Below, piece by piece: positions 8,005-16,755 of a stretch of DNA of 34,818 nt. This DNA is from Armatimonadota bacterium. GTDB taxonomy: Bacteria > Armatimonadota > Fimbriimonadia > Fimbriimonadales > GBS-DC. The stretch spans positions 76,643 through 111,460 of the forward strand of contig JABWCR010000006.1 of the NCBI GenBank assembly GCA_013359125.1. The letters run 5' to 3'. A program made the position numbers and the translations under genes. The notes under the pieces were generated by a model. The model made no database searches, had not been told where the DNA came from, and was given only the letters and a program-made list of their open reading frames with translations. The number at the start of each line of letters is the position of its first letter. Position 1 is the first letter of the stretch.

Positions 8005-9377
8005 GCGTCATAGACCGCGTCTTGCCCCATTACGAGGATGCCGAGCTGAGCGCATTGGGCGCGATGATGCTGGACATGCACGCGGCCGAGGCGCTCTCGC
8101 ACATGCTGCAGCCCGATGATTTCTATGCTCCCCGTCATCGCGTCTTGTTTAACGCAATTCAGGAGCTGACGCGACGGAGCGACGCAGTGGACCTCGTTAC
8201 CGTTCGCGCCCAGTTGGAGCGGCAGGACTCGTTGGAAGATGCGGGCGGCTTGGCCTATCTGGCCCATGTGGCCGACTACACTCCCAGCGCATCGAACGCA
8301 GAGCATTACGGCCGCCTGGTGAAGGAGGCTTCGATCCTGCGAAGGCTCTACTTCGCTTCGCAAGAGATTTCGAAAATCGTCTTTCAGTCGGAACTGACGG
8401 CGAAAGATGCCGTGGACCAGGCCGAACAGTTGGTTTTCGACGTAGCCTCCGAGAAGGACGACCAGAAGCTGGAGTCGGTGGGCGCGCTGTTGACGCCCGC
8501 AATGGATCAGATCGAACTGATTCAAAAATCTGGTCGCGGGATGATGGGGCTGCCCACAGGTTTTCGCGATCTGGATCGGATGACCGCCGGTCTGATGAAC
8601 GGCGATCTGATCATCATCGCGGCACGCCCTAGTATGGGAAAGACCAGCCTGGCGCTCAACATTGCAGAGAACATTGCCCACAGCGGCGAGGTAGCGGTCG
8701 CTCTCTTTAGTCTCGAAATGTCCAAGGAGCAGTTGGTTACGAGGTTATTGTGCGCTGAGGCCAAAGTCAATTCGCAGCGCATACGTCTGGGGGCCATCAG
8801 CGACAGCGATTGGACGAAGCTGACCAAGGCGTGCAACCGCTTGGATCGAGCGCCGCTTTACATTGACGACACCCCTGCAGCGACAATGTTCGATATTCGA
8901 GCAAAGTGCCGGAGGTTGAGAGACGAAAAGCCGTTGGGCCTGGTCGTTATCGACTACTTGCAGCTCATGTCCACGGCCAATCGGTCCGAGAATCGCAATC
9001 AAGAGATTGCGGAGATTGCGCGCGGGCTCAAGGCTTTCGCGCGCGACTTTAAGACTCCTGTGATCGCCCTTTCTCAACTGAGTCGAGCCATAGAAAAGCG
9101 CACCAGCAACGAGCCCTTGCTATCCGACCTGCGCGAGAGCGGCGCGATTGAGGCAGAAGCCGACGTCGTGATGTTCATTCATCGCGATCTGTACTACGAC
9201 AAGAAGGAGGCCCAAGACGAGGAACCGGTCGAAGGTCACGACCGCACCGAAACGGCCGACATCATCATCGCCAAACAGCGCAACGGTCCGACGGGCAAGG
9301 TGCGCATTGGCTTTCAGCCTGACTACACCAAGTTTGTAACGCTGGAGCGCAGCACGCCGCCAGACGACGACTATTAG
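8001..9377 (+). CDS. dnaB: Replicative DNA helicase DnaB
   Basis: This is the hexameric 5'-3' helicase that drives the replication fork. The 458-aa product has the N-terminal primase-interacting domain (1-100: ELSALGAMMLD, YAPRHRVLFNAI), a linker, and the RecA-like domain with Walker A ARPSMGKTS (208-216), FSLEMS, the Walker B VIDYLQLM (about 315-322) and the DnaB C-terminal signatures SQLSRAIEKR and DLRESGAIEAEAD. No intein is present. The start at 8001 begins the family's usual N-terminus; the frame is open further upstream only as an antisense run through metY. Its stop codon interlocks with that of pilT on the other strand. Confidence 0.96.
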   Translation: MSVIDRVLPHYEDAELSALGAMMLDMHAAEALSHMLQPDDFYAPRHRVLFNAIQELTRRSDAVDLVTVRAQLERQDSLEDAGGLAYLAHVADYTPSASNAEHYGRLVKEASILRRLYFASQEISKIVFQSELTAKDAVDQAEQLVFDVASEKDDQKLESVGALLTPAMDQIELIQKSGRGMMGLPTGFRDLDRMTAGLMNGDLIIIAARPSMGKTSLALNIAENIAHSGEVAVALFSLEMSKEQLVTRLLCAEAKVNSQRIRLGAISDSDWTKLTKACNRLDRAPLYIDDTPAATMFDIRAKCRRLRDEKPLGLVVIDYLQLMSTANRSENRNQEIAEIARGLKAFARDFKTPVIALSQLSRAIEKRTSNEPLLSDLRESGAIEAEADVVMFIHRDLYYDKKEAQDEEPVEGHDRTETADIIIAKQRNGPTGKVRIGFQPDYTKFVTLERSTPPDDDY

Positions 9378-10450
9378 TGCCGCAGCATCTGGCGCAGTTC
9401 CGACTGGATGCCTGCGTAGTTGAGGGCGTCTTCCTCGGTGATCAAGCCCGTTCGAACGTACTTGTGCAGGCACTGGTTCATCGTCTGCATTCCCCAGAAA
9501 CTGCCCTCTGCGATCGCGCGATAGATCTCGCCAAAGTGGGCGTCCTCGATCAGTTTGGCGATGGTCGGCGTGTTGATCATGATCTCGATAGCGGCGATTC
9601 GGCCTTTGCCGCCGGAGCGCGGCACGAGTTTTTGCGCCATAACGGCTCTGAGGGAGTTTGACAGTCGTTCGGCCACCAGCTTCTTGTCTTGGGGCGGGAA
9701 CATGTTGACGATTCGGTCCAGGGTTTCCGCAGCGCTGGGCGTGTGGACCGTAGAGAAGACGAAGTGGCCCGTTTCGGCGGCTTGCAGACAGGTCTGCATC
9801 GTTTCTGGGTCGCGCATTTCGCCGATCAGGATGATGTCCGGGCTTTCTCGCACCACGTATCGAAGCGCGTCGAGAAACGATTCGCAGTCGATGCCGACCT
9901 CGCGCTGGCTGACGATGCTGAGCTTATCGTCGTGCACAAATTCGATCGGGTCTTCGATCGTTACGATATGGGACTTGCGAACGTCGTTGATGCGGTCGAT
10001 CATGGCCGCCAGCGTGGTCGATTTTCCGCATCCCGTCGGCCCGGTGATCAGCACCAACCCTTGTCGCACTCTGCAGAGCCCGTCCAGAGTTTTGGGCGTT
10101 TGGGGGTCTTCCGGCCAAAGTTCCTCCAATTGAGGCTTATTGATCGGAATCAGACGAAAGACGCCGGAGACGGTGCCGCGCTGCTGATAGACGTTGGCGC
10201 GCACGCGGCAAGCGTCGGCTACGGCAAAGGCCAAGTCGATGGAGAGACGGTGTTCAAAGCGCGCGATCTGTTCGTGCGACATCATGCTAAAGCAGAGGTC
10301 GCGGGATTCCGATGGCGACAGCGTCTCCAAGCCCTCGAACGGTTGAATTTTTCCATCCAATCGAATGGTCGGGGGGCCATAGGCTTTGATGAAAATGTCC
10401 GACGCTTTCAGTTCAAAGGCTCTCAACACCAGTTCTTCCATCGTTACCAT
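9374..10450 (-). CDS. PilT-type twitching motility ATPase
   Basis: This is a type IV pilus retraction-type ATPase of the secretion ATPase superfamily (358 aa). Visible motifs are Walker A GPTGCGKST (137-145), the Asp box TIEDPIE (164-170), Walker B IILIGEMRD (206-213), the His box STVHT (233-237), and a C-terminal helix IAKLIEDAHFGEI (297-309) that corresponds to the PilT AIRNLIRE motif though diverged. The start ATG at 10450 follows GGAGA at a workable spacing; a second ATG at 10441 is possible. The gene overlaps the end of dnaB by 4 nt on the opposite strand. It could be PilU or a second PilT paralogue. Confidence 0.91.
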   Translation of the reverse strand: MVTMEELVLRAFELKASDIFIKAYGPPTIRLDGKIQPFEGLETLSPSESRDLCFSMMSHEQIARFEHRLSIDLAFAVADACRVRANVYQQRGTVSGVFRLIPINKPQLEELWPEDPQTPKTLDGLCRVRQGLVLITGPTGCGKSTTLAAMIDRINDVRKSHIVTIEDPIEFVHDDKLSIVSQREVGIDCESFLDALRYVVRESPDIILIGEMRDPETMQTCLQAAETGHFVFSTVHTPSAAETLDRIVNMFPPQDKKLVAERLSNSLRAVMAQKLVPRSGGKGRIAAIEIMINTPTIAKLIEDAHFGEIYRAIAEGSFWGMQTMNQCLHKYVRTGLITEEDALNYAGIQSELRQMLRH

Positions 10451-10464
10451 TGATCGTAAGTCTC

Positions 10465-11181
10465 CTATTGACGGGATTTTTCTGGGGCTATCGCGTTCGA
10501 ATGCAGTTTTCGCCGCATTGTGGCATAGACGGCGATTGAAACGACCGTCGCGACGACAAAGCTGGCGAAAATCCCCGCCCAGAGGTAAGGAGAAGGCTGA
10601 GTCTGCCGGGCGGGGGGGGGCGGCGGTTCTTTTGGCGCGAGTTTCGGAATAGTCAGAGCTGCCGGGTCGTGAGCCTTGAGCCTTATAAAGAACTCCCATG
10701 CGCCTGGTTGTATCGTCGATCGCATGGAGAGCGAATCGGAATCAAATTGCAACGGGCCGGCATAGGCAACGGTTGCGGCCGGCAGCGCGATGATCCGAAG
10801 GGTGTCGTATTCGGCAAAAGCGGCCAAAATGGGATCGAGCCAAGCGGCGCCGGCGGTGGTGTCGATCAGTCCGGATGCCTGCGCTTCGACGACGGTCAAG
10901 TAGTCGGAAGGTTTGGGATTGTTGGCTAGAGTGCGCTCTTGCGACTTGACGTTAGTCAATGTCATGCCCGCTTTGTCTCCCATGGCTTTCGCATGGCGAT
11001 CGACCGTTTCTCTGTCGGCTTTGAAGGCATAGGTCCAGGTAACGACTTCGGAACCGTTGCCCTGAGGCATGACGAGCAGTACGACGTCCGGCTTTGTAGA
11101 CAGCGAAGGTTCGTCTTGGGAGAATGCGCATTGGCAGACCAAGATTGCAGCCATCATTGTCGAGCCAAGAACGCCGCGCAT
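10465..11181 (-). CDS. Unknown secreted, C-terminally membrane-anchored protein
   Basis: I do not recognise the family. The 238-aa product has an N-terminal signal peptide (about 1-21, cleavage likely near AFSQ), an extracytoplasmic domain of about 165 residues, a proline-rich linker (EPPPPPARQ at about 183-191), and a C-terminal membrane helix (about 201-223) ending in a basic RRKLH tail. This is a type I topology with a short cytoplasmic tail. It sits 14 nt upstream of pilT and 6 nt after nnr. A TACAAT box inside the end of nnr, 8 nt before the ATG, suggests its own leaderless start. A role linked to pili or surface sensing is only a neighbourhood guess. Confidence 0.8.
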   Translation of the reverse strand: MRGVLGSTMMAAILVCQCAFSQDEPSLSTKPDVVLLVMPQGNGSEVVTWTYAFKADRETVDRHAKAMGDKAGMTLTNVKSQERTLANNPKPSDYLTVVEAQASGLIDTTAGAAWLDPILAAFAEYDTLRIIALPAATVAYAGPLQFDSDSLSMRSTIQPGAWEFFIRLKAHDPAALTIPKLAPKEPPPPPARQTQPSPYLWAGIFASFVVATVVSIAVYATMRRKLHSNAIAPEKSRQ

Positions 11182-11187
11182 AGCGCT

Positions 11188-12639
11188 CTATTGTACCTGC
11201 GCCTTTTTGGGGCCGCCTATCAGCGCTCGGCTCAAGTCATCGGCTGTAAAGCCAAAACCCGGCGTCTTTGCCAGGTTTTGGCCGATTTTGGCGTGATGCC
11301 AGGCGCCTGCGATTGCGGCATTTAACGGCGAGAGGCCTTGCGCCAAGAGACCGCCTATCAGCCCCGCAAGAACGTCGCCCGAGCCTGCCGTGGCTAATGC
11401 CGGTTCTGAGACTGGGATCGCGAACAGTTCGTCGCCTTGGGCGACCAGCGTGCAGGCGCCTTTGAGCACGACGACGGCGTTGAACGCTCGAGCGAGTTCT
11501 TTTGCAGCCTGCATACGGTCGGACTGGATCTGCTCGACCGTTTTCTTAAGGAGTCTGGCTGCCTCGCCAGGATGCGGCGTTAGGACGGCGTTCGACATCA
11601 GATCGATCGGCGGTTTCTCTGCCAGCGCATTGAGGCCGTCGGCATCGATCGCCTTTGGGGCAGAGATTGCTTCAATGAGACTTCTGGCAAACGCTCTCGC
11701 CTTGTCGCTCTCGCCCAATCCGGGACCGATGATCGCCGCGTCTGTGTTCGCATCGAATGGGTCTTCAAGACTTTTCGTCATCAGTTCCGGGTAGTAGGCG
11801 GCTGTAACCGATCGTGTTTCGGAGGGCACGAACAGCGTTACCAACCCAGCGCCCGAGCGCAAGGCGGAGATGCCGCTGAGCGCGGGAGCGCCCGGCATAG
11901 AGGCGCTGCCTCCAAAAACGCATACCCGCCCTCGATGGCCCTTGTGAGCATCGGGCGAATGCAGAGGCCACAGATCGCTGGCATCGAGGACGACGCTCGC
12001 GATGCGCTCATCTTGGGTTGGCGCTGCAAGGCCGATGTCGGCGATTAAGGCGCGGCCACAGTGAGACGGTCCGTTTTGAAGATACAATCCCGATTTCGGC
12101 AGGCCCAAGGCAACTGTGATGTCGGCTCGTACGATTTCGCCTAGACTGGCTCCTGTGTCGGCGTCTAAGCCGGATGGGAGATCGACCGCAATGACAGGTT
12201 TGCCGCTTTGGTTGACAGCGCGAACCGCTTCGGCATAGACAGAAGCGAGGCTGCCGCGGGCGCCCGTGCCGAGGAGGCCGTCGATAATCAAACAATAGTC
12301 CGAGAGCGGCCCTATGCCTTGCCGAATCTCTACGCCAGCACACTGAGCGCGCTCGAGCTGAATTGTCGCGTCGTCCGACAGATCGATAGGAGCCGCGATC
12401 AAGAAAGCGGTCGTATCGGCGCCGCGCTGTTTCAACAGTCGAAGGGCGACCAAGGCGTCGCCGCCGTTGTTTCCCTTGCCGCAGATGGCTGCTACGGGTC
12501 CGATGGTTATCAGTTCGAGGGCCGCGCCTGCTACCGCTTCGCCCGCGCGCTCCATCAAGTCAAGCGAGGAGACGCTCGTCATGGCGGCTCGTTCCAGCAG
12601 CCGCATCTGTTCTGCCGTTACGATCGGTATAGATCGCAT
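11188..12639 (-). CDS. nnr: Bifunctional NAD(P)H-hydrate epimerase/dehydratase
   Basis: This enzyme repairs hydrated NAD(P)H. The N-terminal YjeF-type epimerase half (about 1-205) shows GKGNNGGDAL (54-63) and DLPSGLDADTG. The C-terminal ADP/ATP-dependent dehydratase half (about 220-483) shows HKGHRGRV, LTPHPGEAARL and the catalytic GSGDVLAGL. At 483 aa it is a normal length for the fused enzyme. The ATG at 12639 lies 7 nt past TACAAT without a ribosome site, so a leaderless start is likely. An upstream in-frame ATG near 12717 would start inside the terminator hairpin and was not used. The membrane protein and pilT follow on the same strand. Confidence 0.94.
   Translation of the reverse strand: MRSIPIVTAEQMRLLERAAMTSVSSLDLMERAGEAVAGAALELITIGPVAAICGKGNNGGDALVALRLLKQRGADTTAFLIAAPIDLSDDATIQLERAQCAGVEIRQGIGPLSDYCLIIDGLLGTGARGSLASVYAEAVRAVNQSGKPVIAVDLPSGLDADTGASLGEIVRADITVALGLPKSGLYLQNGPSHCGRALIADIGLAAPTQDERIASVVLDASDLWPLHSPDAHKGHRGRVCVFGGSASMPGAPALSGISALRSGAGLVTLFVPSETRSVTAAYYPELMTKSLEDPFDANTDAAIIGPGLGESDKARAFARSLIEAISAPKAIDADGLNALAEKPPIDLMSNAVLTPHPGEAARLLKKTVEQIQSDRMQAAKELARAFNAVVVLKGACTLVAQGDELFAIPVSEPALATAGSGDVLAGLIGGLLAQGLSPLNAAIAGAWHHAKIGQNLAKTPGFGFTADDLSRALIGGPKKAQVQ
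11190..11195 (-). promoter_or_regulatory. -10 box (TACAAT) inside the end of nnr
   Basis: TACAAT on the minus strand overlaps the nnr stop codon and lies 8 nt before the ATG at 11181. It would make a leaderless internal transcript for the membrane protein and pilT. Confidence 0.45.
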
Positions 12640-12646
12640 GTTTGGG

Positions 12647-12652
12647 ATTGTA
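12647..12652 (-). promoter_or_regulatory. -10 box (TACAAT) of nnr
   Basis: TACAAT ends 7 nt before the nnr ATG, which places the expected transcription start on the A of the start codon. Confidence 0.55.
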
Positions 12653-12658
12653 CCTATC

Positions 12659-12699
12659 AAAGAAAGAAAGCTCGGTCGGAGCGGTTGCCCCGACCGAGC
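12659..12699 (-). terminator. Intrinsic terminator of the amine-oxidase-like gene
   Basis: On the minus strand a perfect 10-bp stem (GCTCGGTCGG / CCGACCGAGC, 12690-12699 and 12670-12679) with a 10-nt loop is followed by TTTCTTTCTTT. It lies 31 nt past the stop of the gene at 12730. This is a classical Rho-independent terminator and separates that gene from nnr. Confidence 0.85.
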
Positions 12700-12729
12700 C
12701 GGAGGACTTAGACGCACAAGGCCTGGGTG

Positions 12730-14460
12730 CTACCAGTTTCGAAGAACGATGTCGGGGCCCAAGGGCGGGCAGTCCCAATCGTCCGGATAGCTAGCCGAAC
12801 CGGTCTTTCGAAGGTGCACGCCGTACCAGACCACGAGGTTCTGGTTGACCGTGCTCTCTCGATTGGCGAAGCTATCGATCTTGATTTGCGTGCCGCTCTG
12901 TCCGGTGCCGCTGTCGTCGATCTGCTGATCGGTAGTGCCGTTGCCGGCATATCGAAGCACCCAGAGGTCGCCCTTGCCATAGTCGACGGGGCTGGTGCCT
13001 GGCCAGTTGGTGTAGCCGTCCTTCTCGTTCGGGATGATCTCGGCCACTTCGCCGCTGGCGGTGTTGCGCACTCGCCAGCGCCGGTCGACGCCTGGCCGCC
13101 GAAATCGCTTGCTCTCCATTCGGATCAGATCCCATCGAGCGCGCGGGTCGCGGGTAGGGTTGTCAATCTCCTCGACCACGTGGTCGGCTGTGCCGTTCAG
13201 GTCAAAGTCAAGTCGCCAATAGGCGTGGTGGGTTCGACCCGAGCAGACGCACGACTGCATGGTGTAGCCATACTTAAAGCGCGGTCGGATGATGCCGTCG
13301 CGATGGAAGCGCCACTCCATGATGTAGCGGTACCAACCAGCGGAGCACTCGCACATCATCACCAGTTCGTTGCCGCTTTCATAAACGCCGACTCCGGTGA
13401 AGTTGCCTGCATCGTTCCGCACGTCGCAAATATTGGTCGAGGGGTTGTTCGACCAGCGGTAGCCTGGACCTAAGTCTGTGCCCGTGGCGGTGATACAGTT
13501 CTCGTTGTACATCCAGTCTCGGTAGGGTCCGCAGGCGTTGCCGTCGTAGTAGACGTTCAGTACGGGCAGTCCGCCTCGCTTGAGCACGCGCTTGCCCATA
13601 TAATCGACCGAGAAGATCTCTATCCCGCTTCCGCTGCCTCCCGAGGAGGACGACGGTCGCGTGGTATTGATGCGCCAGACGGGATTGCCGGTGGGCCACT
13701 CGATCCAGATGTTGCCAGCCAGGCCTCGGCCGTTCGATCCGCACGCGCTGGACGGCGCGCCGCACGCCATGATGAAGGCATCGCCAAACTCCACCGTATT
13801 GTTGACCAGATCGACCCAATAGACCGCATGATCGGGGTTGCCGGACAGGATGCCAGCGTCGTTAAAGTGCACGATGACCGAAACGGTTCGGTTGACGGGA
13901 GGCTTGCCGCCGATGGGCATTGCGTCAAATCTACGCTTGACTCCGGGCTCGGCGACGTAGTCGAGAACCGAAGGCATTCCTCTCGATGTCGTCGCGCGGC
14001 CTGTGCGGAGCGGCTCGCCAAACTTAGGATGCTGTCGGACGATCTCGACGGCATGGAGGTGCTCCTCCCAGCTCGATTCGGGCTGATGCTCCATGCGCTT
14101 GACTTCGACGTTTCGAGCGCGGGGGAAATCCGCCATGACCTCGAGGGGCTCGTTGCGGTCGTAATTGTAAATCTGTAGCCGATAGGCGCCGGGCGTAACC
14201 GGCAGTCCATTGCGGTCGAACGTCATTTCGGGGATGATCTGCACCACCCGATAGCGAGCGTTCTCTAAAGACTTCAGTTTGGGATGTCGCACAATGCCTG
14301 CGACGAAGTCCTCGATCATTCGGTCGGTTACTTCATAAGCCAGACCTGCCGAGATAGTTGTGCCGCGCACTGGCATCAAGTTTTCGCCAGTGGGGCGCAA
14401 CGGCAACCGCATCGGGTTCTCGGTTTTCAAACCTTGCAACGCCCTGTACATCCGTTTCAT
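12730..14460 (-). CDS. Copper amine oxidase-like protein with degraded cofactor motifs
   Basis: The 576-aa product follows the copper amine oxidase fold in order: an N2/N3-like region (about 40-200), then the catalytic domain with DYMGKRVLKR (286-295), GWYRYIMEW (375-383), WRLDFDLNG (415-423) and LVVWYGVHLRK (542-552). In true enzymes the cofactor tyrosine lies in T-x-x-N-Y-D/E; here Y377 is kept but the flanking residues are W and R. The first copper pair HxH is reduced to one aligned histidine (H411), with H412 next to it, while the third, H549, is kept. The catalytic aspartate position appears as N (MYNE). No signal peptide is seen. AGGAGG lies 11 nt before the ATG. It may be a non-enzymatic relative or use a different chemistry. 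It has a strong terminator and stands as a single gene. Confidence 0.75.
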   Translation of the reverse strand: MKRMYRALQGLKTENPMRLPLRPTGENLMPVRGTTISAGLAYEVTDRMIEDFVAGIVRHPKLKSLENARYRVVQIIPEMTFDRNGLPVTPGAYRLQIYNYDRNEPLEVMADFPRARNVEVKRMEHQPESSWEEHLHAVEIVRQHPKFGEPLRTGRATTSRGMPSVLDYVAEPGVKRRFDAMPIGGKPPVNRTVSVIVHFNDAGILSGNPDHAVYWVDLVNNTVEFGDAFIMACGAPSSACGSNGRGLAGNIWIEWPTGNPVWRINTTRPSSSSGGSGSGIEIFSVDYMGKRVLKRGGLPVLNVYYDGNACGPYRDWMYNENCITATGTDLGPGYRWSNNPSTNICDVRNDAGNFTGVGVYESGNELVMMCECSAGWYRYIMEWRFHRDGIIRPRFKYGYTMQSCVCSGRTHHAYWRLDFDLNGTADHVVEEIDNPTRDPRARWDLIRMESKRFRRPGVDRRWRVRNTASGEVAEIIPNEKDGYTNWPGTSPVDYGKGDLWVLRYAGNGTTDQQIDDSGTGQSGTQIKIDSFANRESTVNQNLVVWYGVHLRKTGSASYPDDWDCPPLGPDIVLRNW

Positions 14461-14572
14461 CGGTGTAGTATCCTCCTGCTTTCATTGCGACCGCAACAGG
14501 CCGCGTAGTCTAATTATGGCCTATCGGCCGGGTTTGACCGGCAAATGGCGGCTTAAGGCCGCCCAGCCCATA

Positions 14573-14583
14573 GTATATTATAC
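14573..14583. promoter_or_regulatory. Palindromic AT-rich element in the divergent gap
   Basis: GTATATTATAC is a perfect 11-bp palindrome with -10-like sequence on both strands. It is in the 204-bp gap between the amine-oxidase-like gene (minus) and the transglycosylase (plus). It may be a bidirectional promoter core or a small operator; nothing else stands out in the gap. Confidence 0.35.
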
Positions 14584-14664
14584 GGCGCTTTTGCAACGGT
14601 TCGGCTTCCGAGACGGCAGGAAATCTTGGCAGGCGCCGAAAATAAGAGTCCTGTTGGAGGATCT

Positions 14665-15699
14665 ATGCGATCGACATTACTGATTTTGAGCCTATGGGCC
14701 GCCTTGGGCGCAGGGTCTCAAGAATTGGACGAATACATAAAGGAAAGACAGTCGAAGGGCGTGAAGGGCCTGACGACATCGGCCGCTATCGACGTTCTGG
14801 CGGGCAGTTGCACGATCGAAGTCGAAGGCATTGTTCAAGGCACCGTTTCTTGCGACGGCGCAATCTCAGTGCTGCTTAAGACGTCGGACGGGAAGAGCGT
14901 AAGCCTTCAATGCGCCCAGTGGCCGGAGTGGGCCGGGGTTGGTCGAACGCCTGTACGGGTCATTGTCCAATTCGATCGCGAGAACGAGATCGTGGCGCCT
15001 AGCTATCGGGCCCTGGCAGTGGCCGTCGCAAGCGAGGTCGCATTGTGGGAAGCCAAAGAGGCCGAGAAAAAGAAGACGGTCATTCTAGCAACAAAGAAAC
15101 CGCCGGTGAAGCCGCCTACGATCAGACAGCAAACCAGCCGTCCGCTGACCAGTCGCGGAAACGTAACCGGCCGAGGAGAGCGGGTCTCTTGGGCAGCGTT
15201 CAAAGCAAATCTTGATCGATATTTTCCCGAGTATTACAACGCGGTGCGTCATTTCAACCCTCGATTGACCGACGCGCAGGCCAGGGAGATTGCCAACGCG
15301 ATCTTGACGTATAGCTGCCACTATGAGGTCGATCCTCGGTTGGTGATGGCGCTGGTATTGGCCGAATCGGGTTTCAACCCCAATGCCACCTCTCGAAAGG
15401 GCGCGATGGGACTGGGACAGCTTATGCCCGGAACGGCTAAGGGCTTAGGCGTCTCGAACGCGTATGATCCCAAGCAGAACTTGGCAGGCTCGGTCCGTCT
15501 TTTGCGCGGTCATCTGGAAAAGTATTGGAACCAGACAGGACGAAAAGACAGTTGGGATCACGTCGTCCTAACGTTGGCGGCCTACAATGCCGGCTCTGGC
15601 GCGGTCCGCAAGCATGGGGGCGTGCCTCCGTACAAAGAGACCCAGGCCTATGTGGACAAGGTGATTCGAATCTACAAGCAGCTTTGCGGACAGCAGTAA
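14665..15699 (+). CDS. Secreted lytic transglycosylase (SLT family)
   Basis: This is a peptidoglycan-cleaving enzyme of the periplasm. The 344-aa product has a signal peptide (1-18, ALGAGSQ), an N-terminal region of unknown fold with two cysteine pairs (about 40-130), a basic proline-rich linker (135-165), and a C-terminal SLT domain. The catalytic glutamate is E234 in LAESGFNP, followed by [13 protein letters not shown] (247-259) and [11 protein letters not shown] chose the ATG at 14665 for its signal peptide and the GGAGG at 14656-14660, although the spacing of 4 nt is short. An upstream ATG at 14626 would spoil the signal peptide. It heads a run of plus-strand genes. Confidence 0.9.
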   Translation: MRSTLLILSLWAALGAGSQELDEYIKERQSKGVKGLTTSAAIDVLAGSCTIEVEGIVQGTVSCDGAISVLLKTSDGKSVSLQCAQWPEWAGVGRTPVRVIVQFDRENEIVAPSYRALAVAVASEVALWEAKEAEKKKTVILATKKPPVKPPTIRQQTSRPLTSRGNVTGRGERVSWAAFKANLDRYFPEYYNAVRHFNPRLTDAQAREIANAILTYSCHYEVDPRLVMALVLAESGFNPNATSRKGAMGLGQLMPGTAKGLGVSNAYDPKQNLAGSVRLLRGHLEKYWNQTGRKDSWDHVVLTLAAYNAGSGAVRKHGGVPPYKETQAYVDKVIRIYKQLCGQQ

Positions 15700-15704
15700 C
15701 TCCG

Positions 15705-16712
15705 ATGAGTGTACTATTGAGCCGAGATCCCAGCTTCTACCTGTCTCGGCTCAAGTCGCTTCACTCAACATTGCGCGCGCATCTTCGTACGATGTCCTCT
15801 ACGGTCGGCTCATCGACCATGTCGACGCTTGCTCCCAGCCATGAAGGCGATACTCAATATGGCATCGATGCCAGCATTGAAAGTTTGATGCTGGACGAGT
15901 GCCGAAAGTGGGCAGAGGAAACGCCGTTCGTGCTGATCGCCGAGGGATTCGAAGGGGACGGATGGCATATTTTGCCCGAGGGCACGGACTTGAATCGCGC
16001 CGAGTTCATGCTGATCATCGATCCAGTGGACGGCACTCGGCAGATCATGTACGACAAGCGGAGCGCCTGGATTCTGAGCGGCATCGCGCCGAATTTAGGG
16101 CACGAAACGACGATGGAGCACATTGTGATCGCCGTTCAGACCGAGATTCCGACGACGCGCCAAGCCCAGAGCTATCAGAGTTGGGCTGTCAAGAGTCAAG
16201 GCGCCCGATCGGACATTCACGACCTTCAGACGGGCGAATCTCGGGCAGTTTCCATCGCCCCGAGCAAGGCTGCCGGCGTCGAGCATGGTTTTGCTTCCTT
16301 TGCCAAATTTTTCCCTGCAGGCAAGGATCGGATTGCAGAGTTGGAAACCCGACTGTGGAAGGAGGTCGTCGAGCCGGACCCGCGCGGCAATCCGATGGTG
16401 TTCGAAGACCAGTACATGGCTTCTGGCGGTCAGTTGTTCGAGTTAGCTTCTGGCAGAGACCGCTTTGTCGCCGACCTGAGGCCTTGGGCGTTTAGGGACC
16501 TCCATAAGGATCGCCGACCTCTCTGCTGTCATCCCTACGATGTTTGCACCGAGCTGATCGCGAGGGAATACGGCGCCATCGTAACCGACCTTGAAGGCAA
16601 GCCGTTGGCCTCTCCGCTCGACGTTCGGCACGATGTCGGATGGATCGGCTATGCGAACGAGTCGATTAGACAACAGATCGAACCAACCCTGTTAAGATTG
16701 CTGTGGGGTTAG
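15705..16712 (+). CDS. Inositol monophosphatase-family phosphatase
   Basis: The 335-aa product carries the metal-binding motif IDPVDGTR (about 103-110), which matches the family's DPxDGT, and a C-terminal HPYDVCTELIAREYGAIVTD that corresponds to the second motif WDxAAGxxIxxEAGG. Here HPYDV replaces the usual WD.A, so the substrate preference may differ. Members hydrolyse inositol phosphates, sugar bisphosphates or nucleotide 3'-phosphates; the exact substrate is not clear. The start ATG lies 5 nt after the transglycosylase stop with no ribosome site, so it probably depends on translational coupling. An upstream open frame from 15525 only shadows the transglycosylase. Confidence 0.78.
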   Translation: MSVLLSRDPSFYLSRLKSLHSTLRAHLRTMSSTVGSSTMSTLAPSHEGDTQYGIDASIESLMLDECRKWAEETPFVLIAEGFEGDGWHILPEGTDLNRAEFMLIIDPVDGTRQIMYDKRSAWILSGIAPNLGHETTMEHIVIAVQTEIPTTRQAQSYQSWAVKSQGARSDIHDLQTGESRAVSIAPSKAAGVEHGFASFAKFFPAGKDRIAELETRLWKEVVEPDPRGNPMVFEDQYMASGGQLFELASGRDRFVADLRPWAFRDLHKDRRPLCCHPYDVCTELIAREYGAIVTDLEGKPLASPLDVRHDVGWIGYANESIRQQIEPTLLRLLWG

Positions 16713-16740
16713 GGCGGGTGTGATAAACTATGGCTAAACG

Positions 16741-16755
16741 CAGGAGGAGGAGGAG
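16741..16755 (+). promoter_or_regulatory. Repeated AGG ribosome-binding tract touching the gmk ATG
   Basis: Four AGG units and a final AG run directly into the gmk ATG at 16756. Several registers of Shine-Dalgarno pairing are possible. The tract also lies in a short frame from ATG 16730 (MAKRRRRRR) whose TGA overlaps the gmk ATG. The frame follows TAAACT (16724-16729) directly. Confidence 0.55.

Noticed and set aside
10451-10699. N-terminal extension of the PilT-type ATPase
   Set aside because: The extra residues overlap the upstream membrane protein gene and have no PilT similarity; the 10450 start has a ribosome site and matches the family's N-terminus.
13379-13819. Minus-strand arginine-rich frame inside the amine-oxidase-like gene
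   Set aside because: It is a shadow frame of a gene whose full length matches the amine oxidase fold.
14521-14600. Sigma70 promoter with TTGACC for the transglycosylase
   Set aside because: The TTGACC and the TATATT are 34 bp apart, too far for one promoter.
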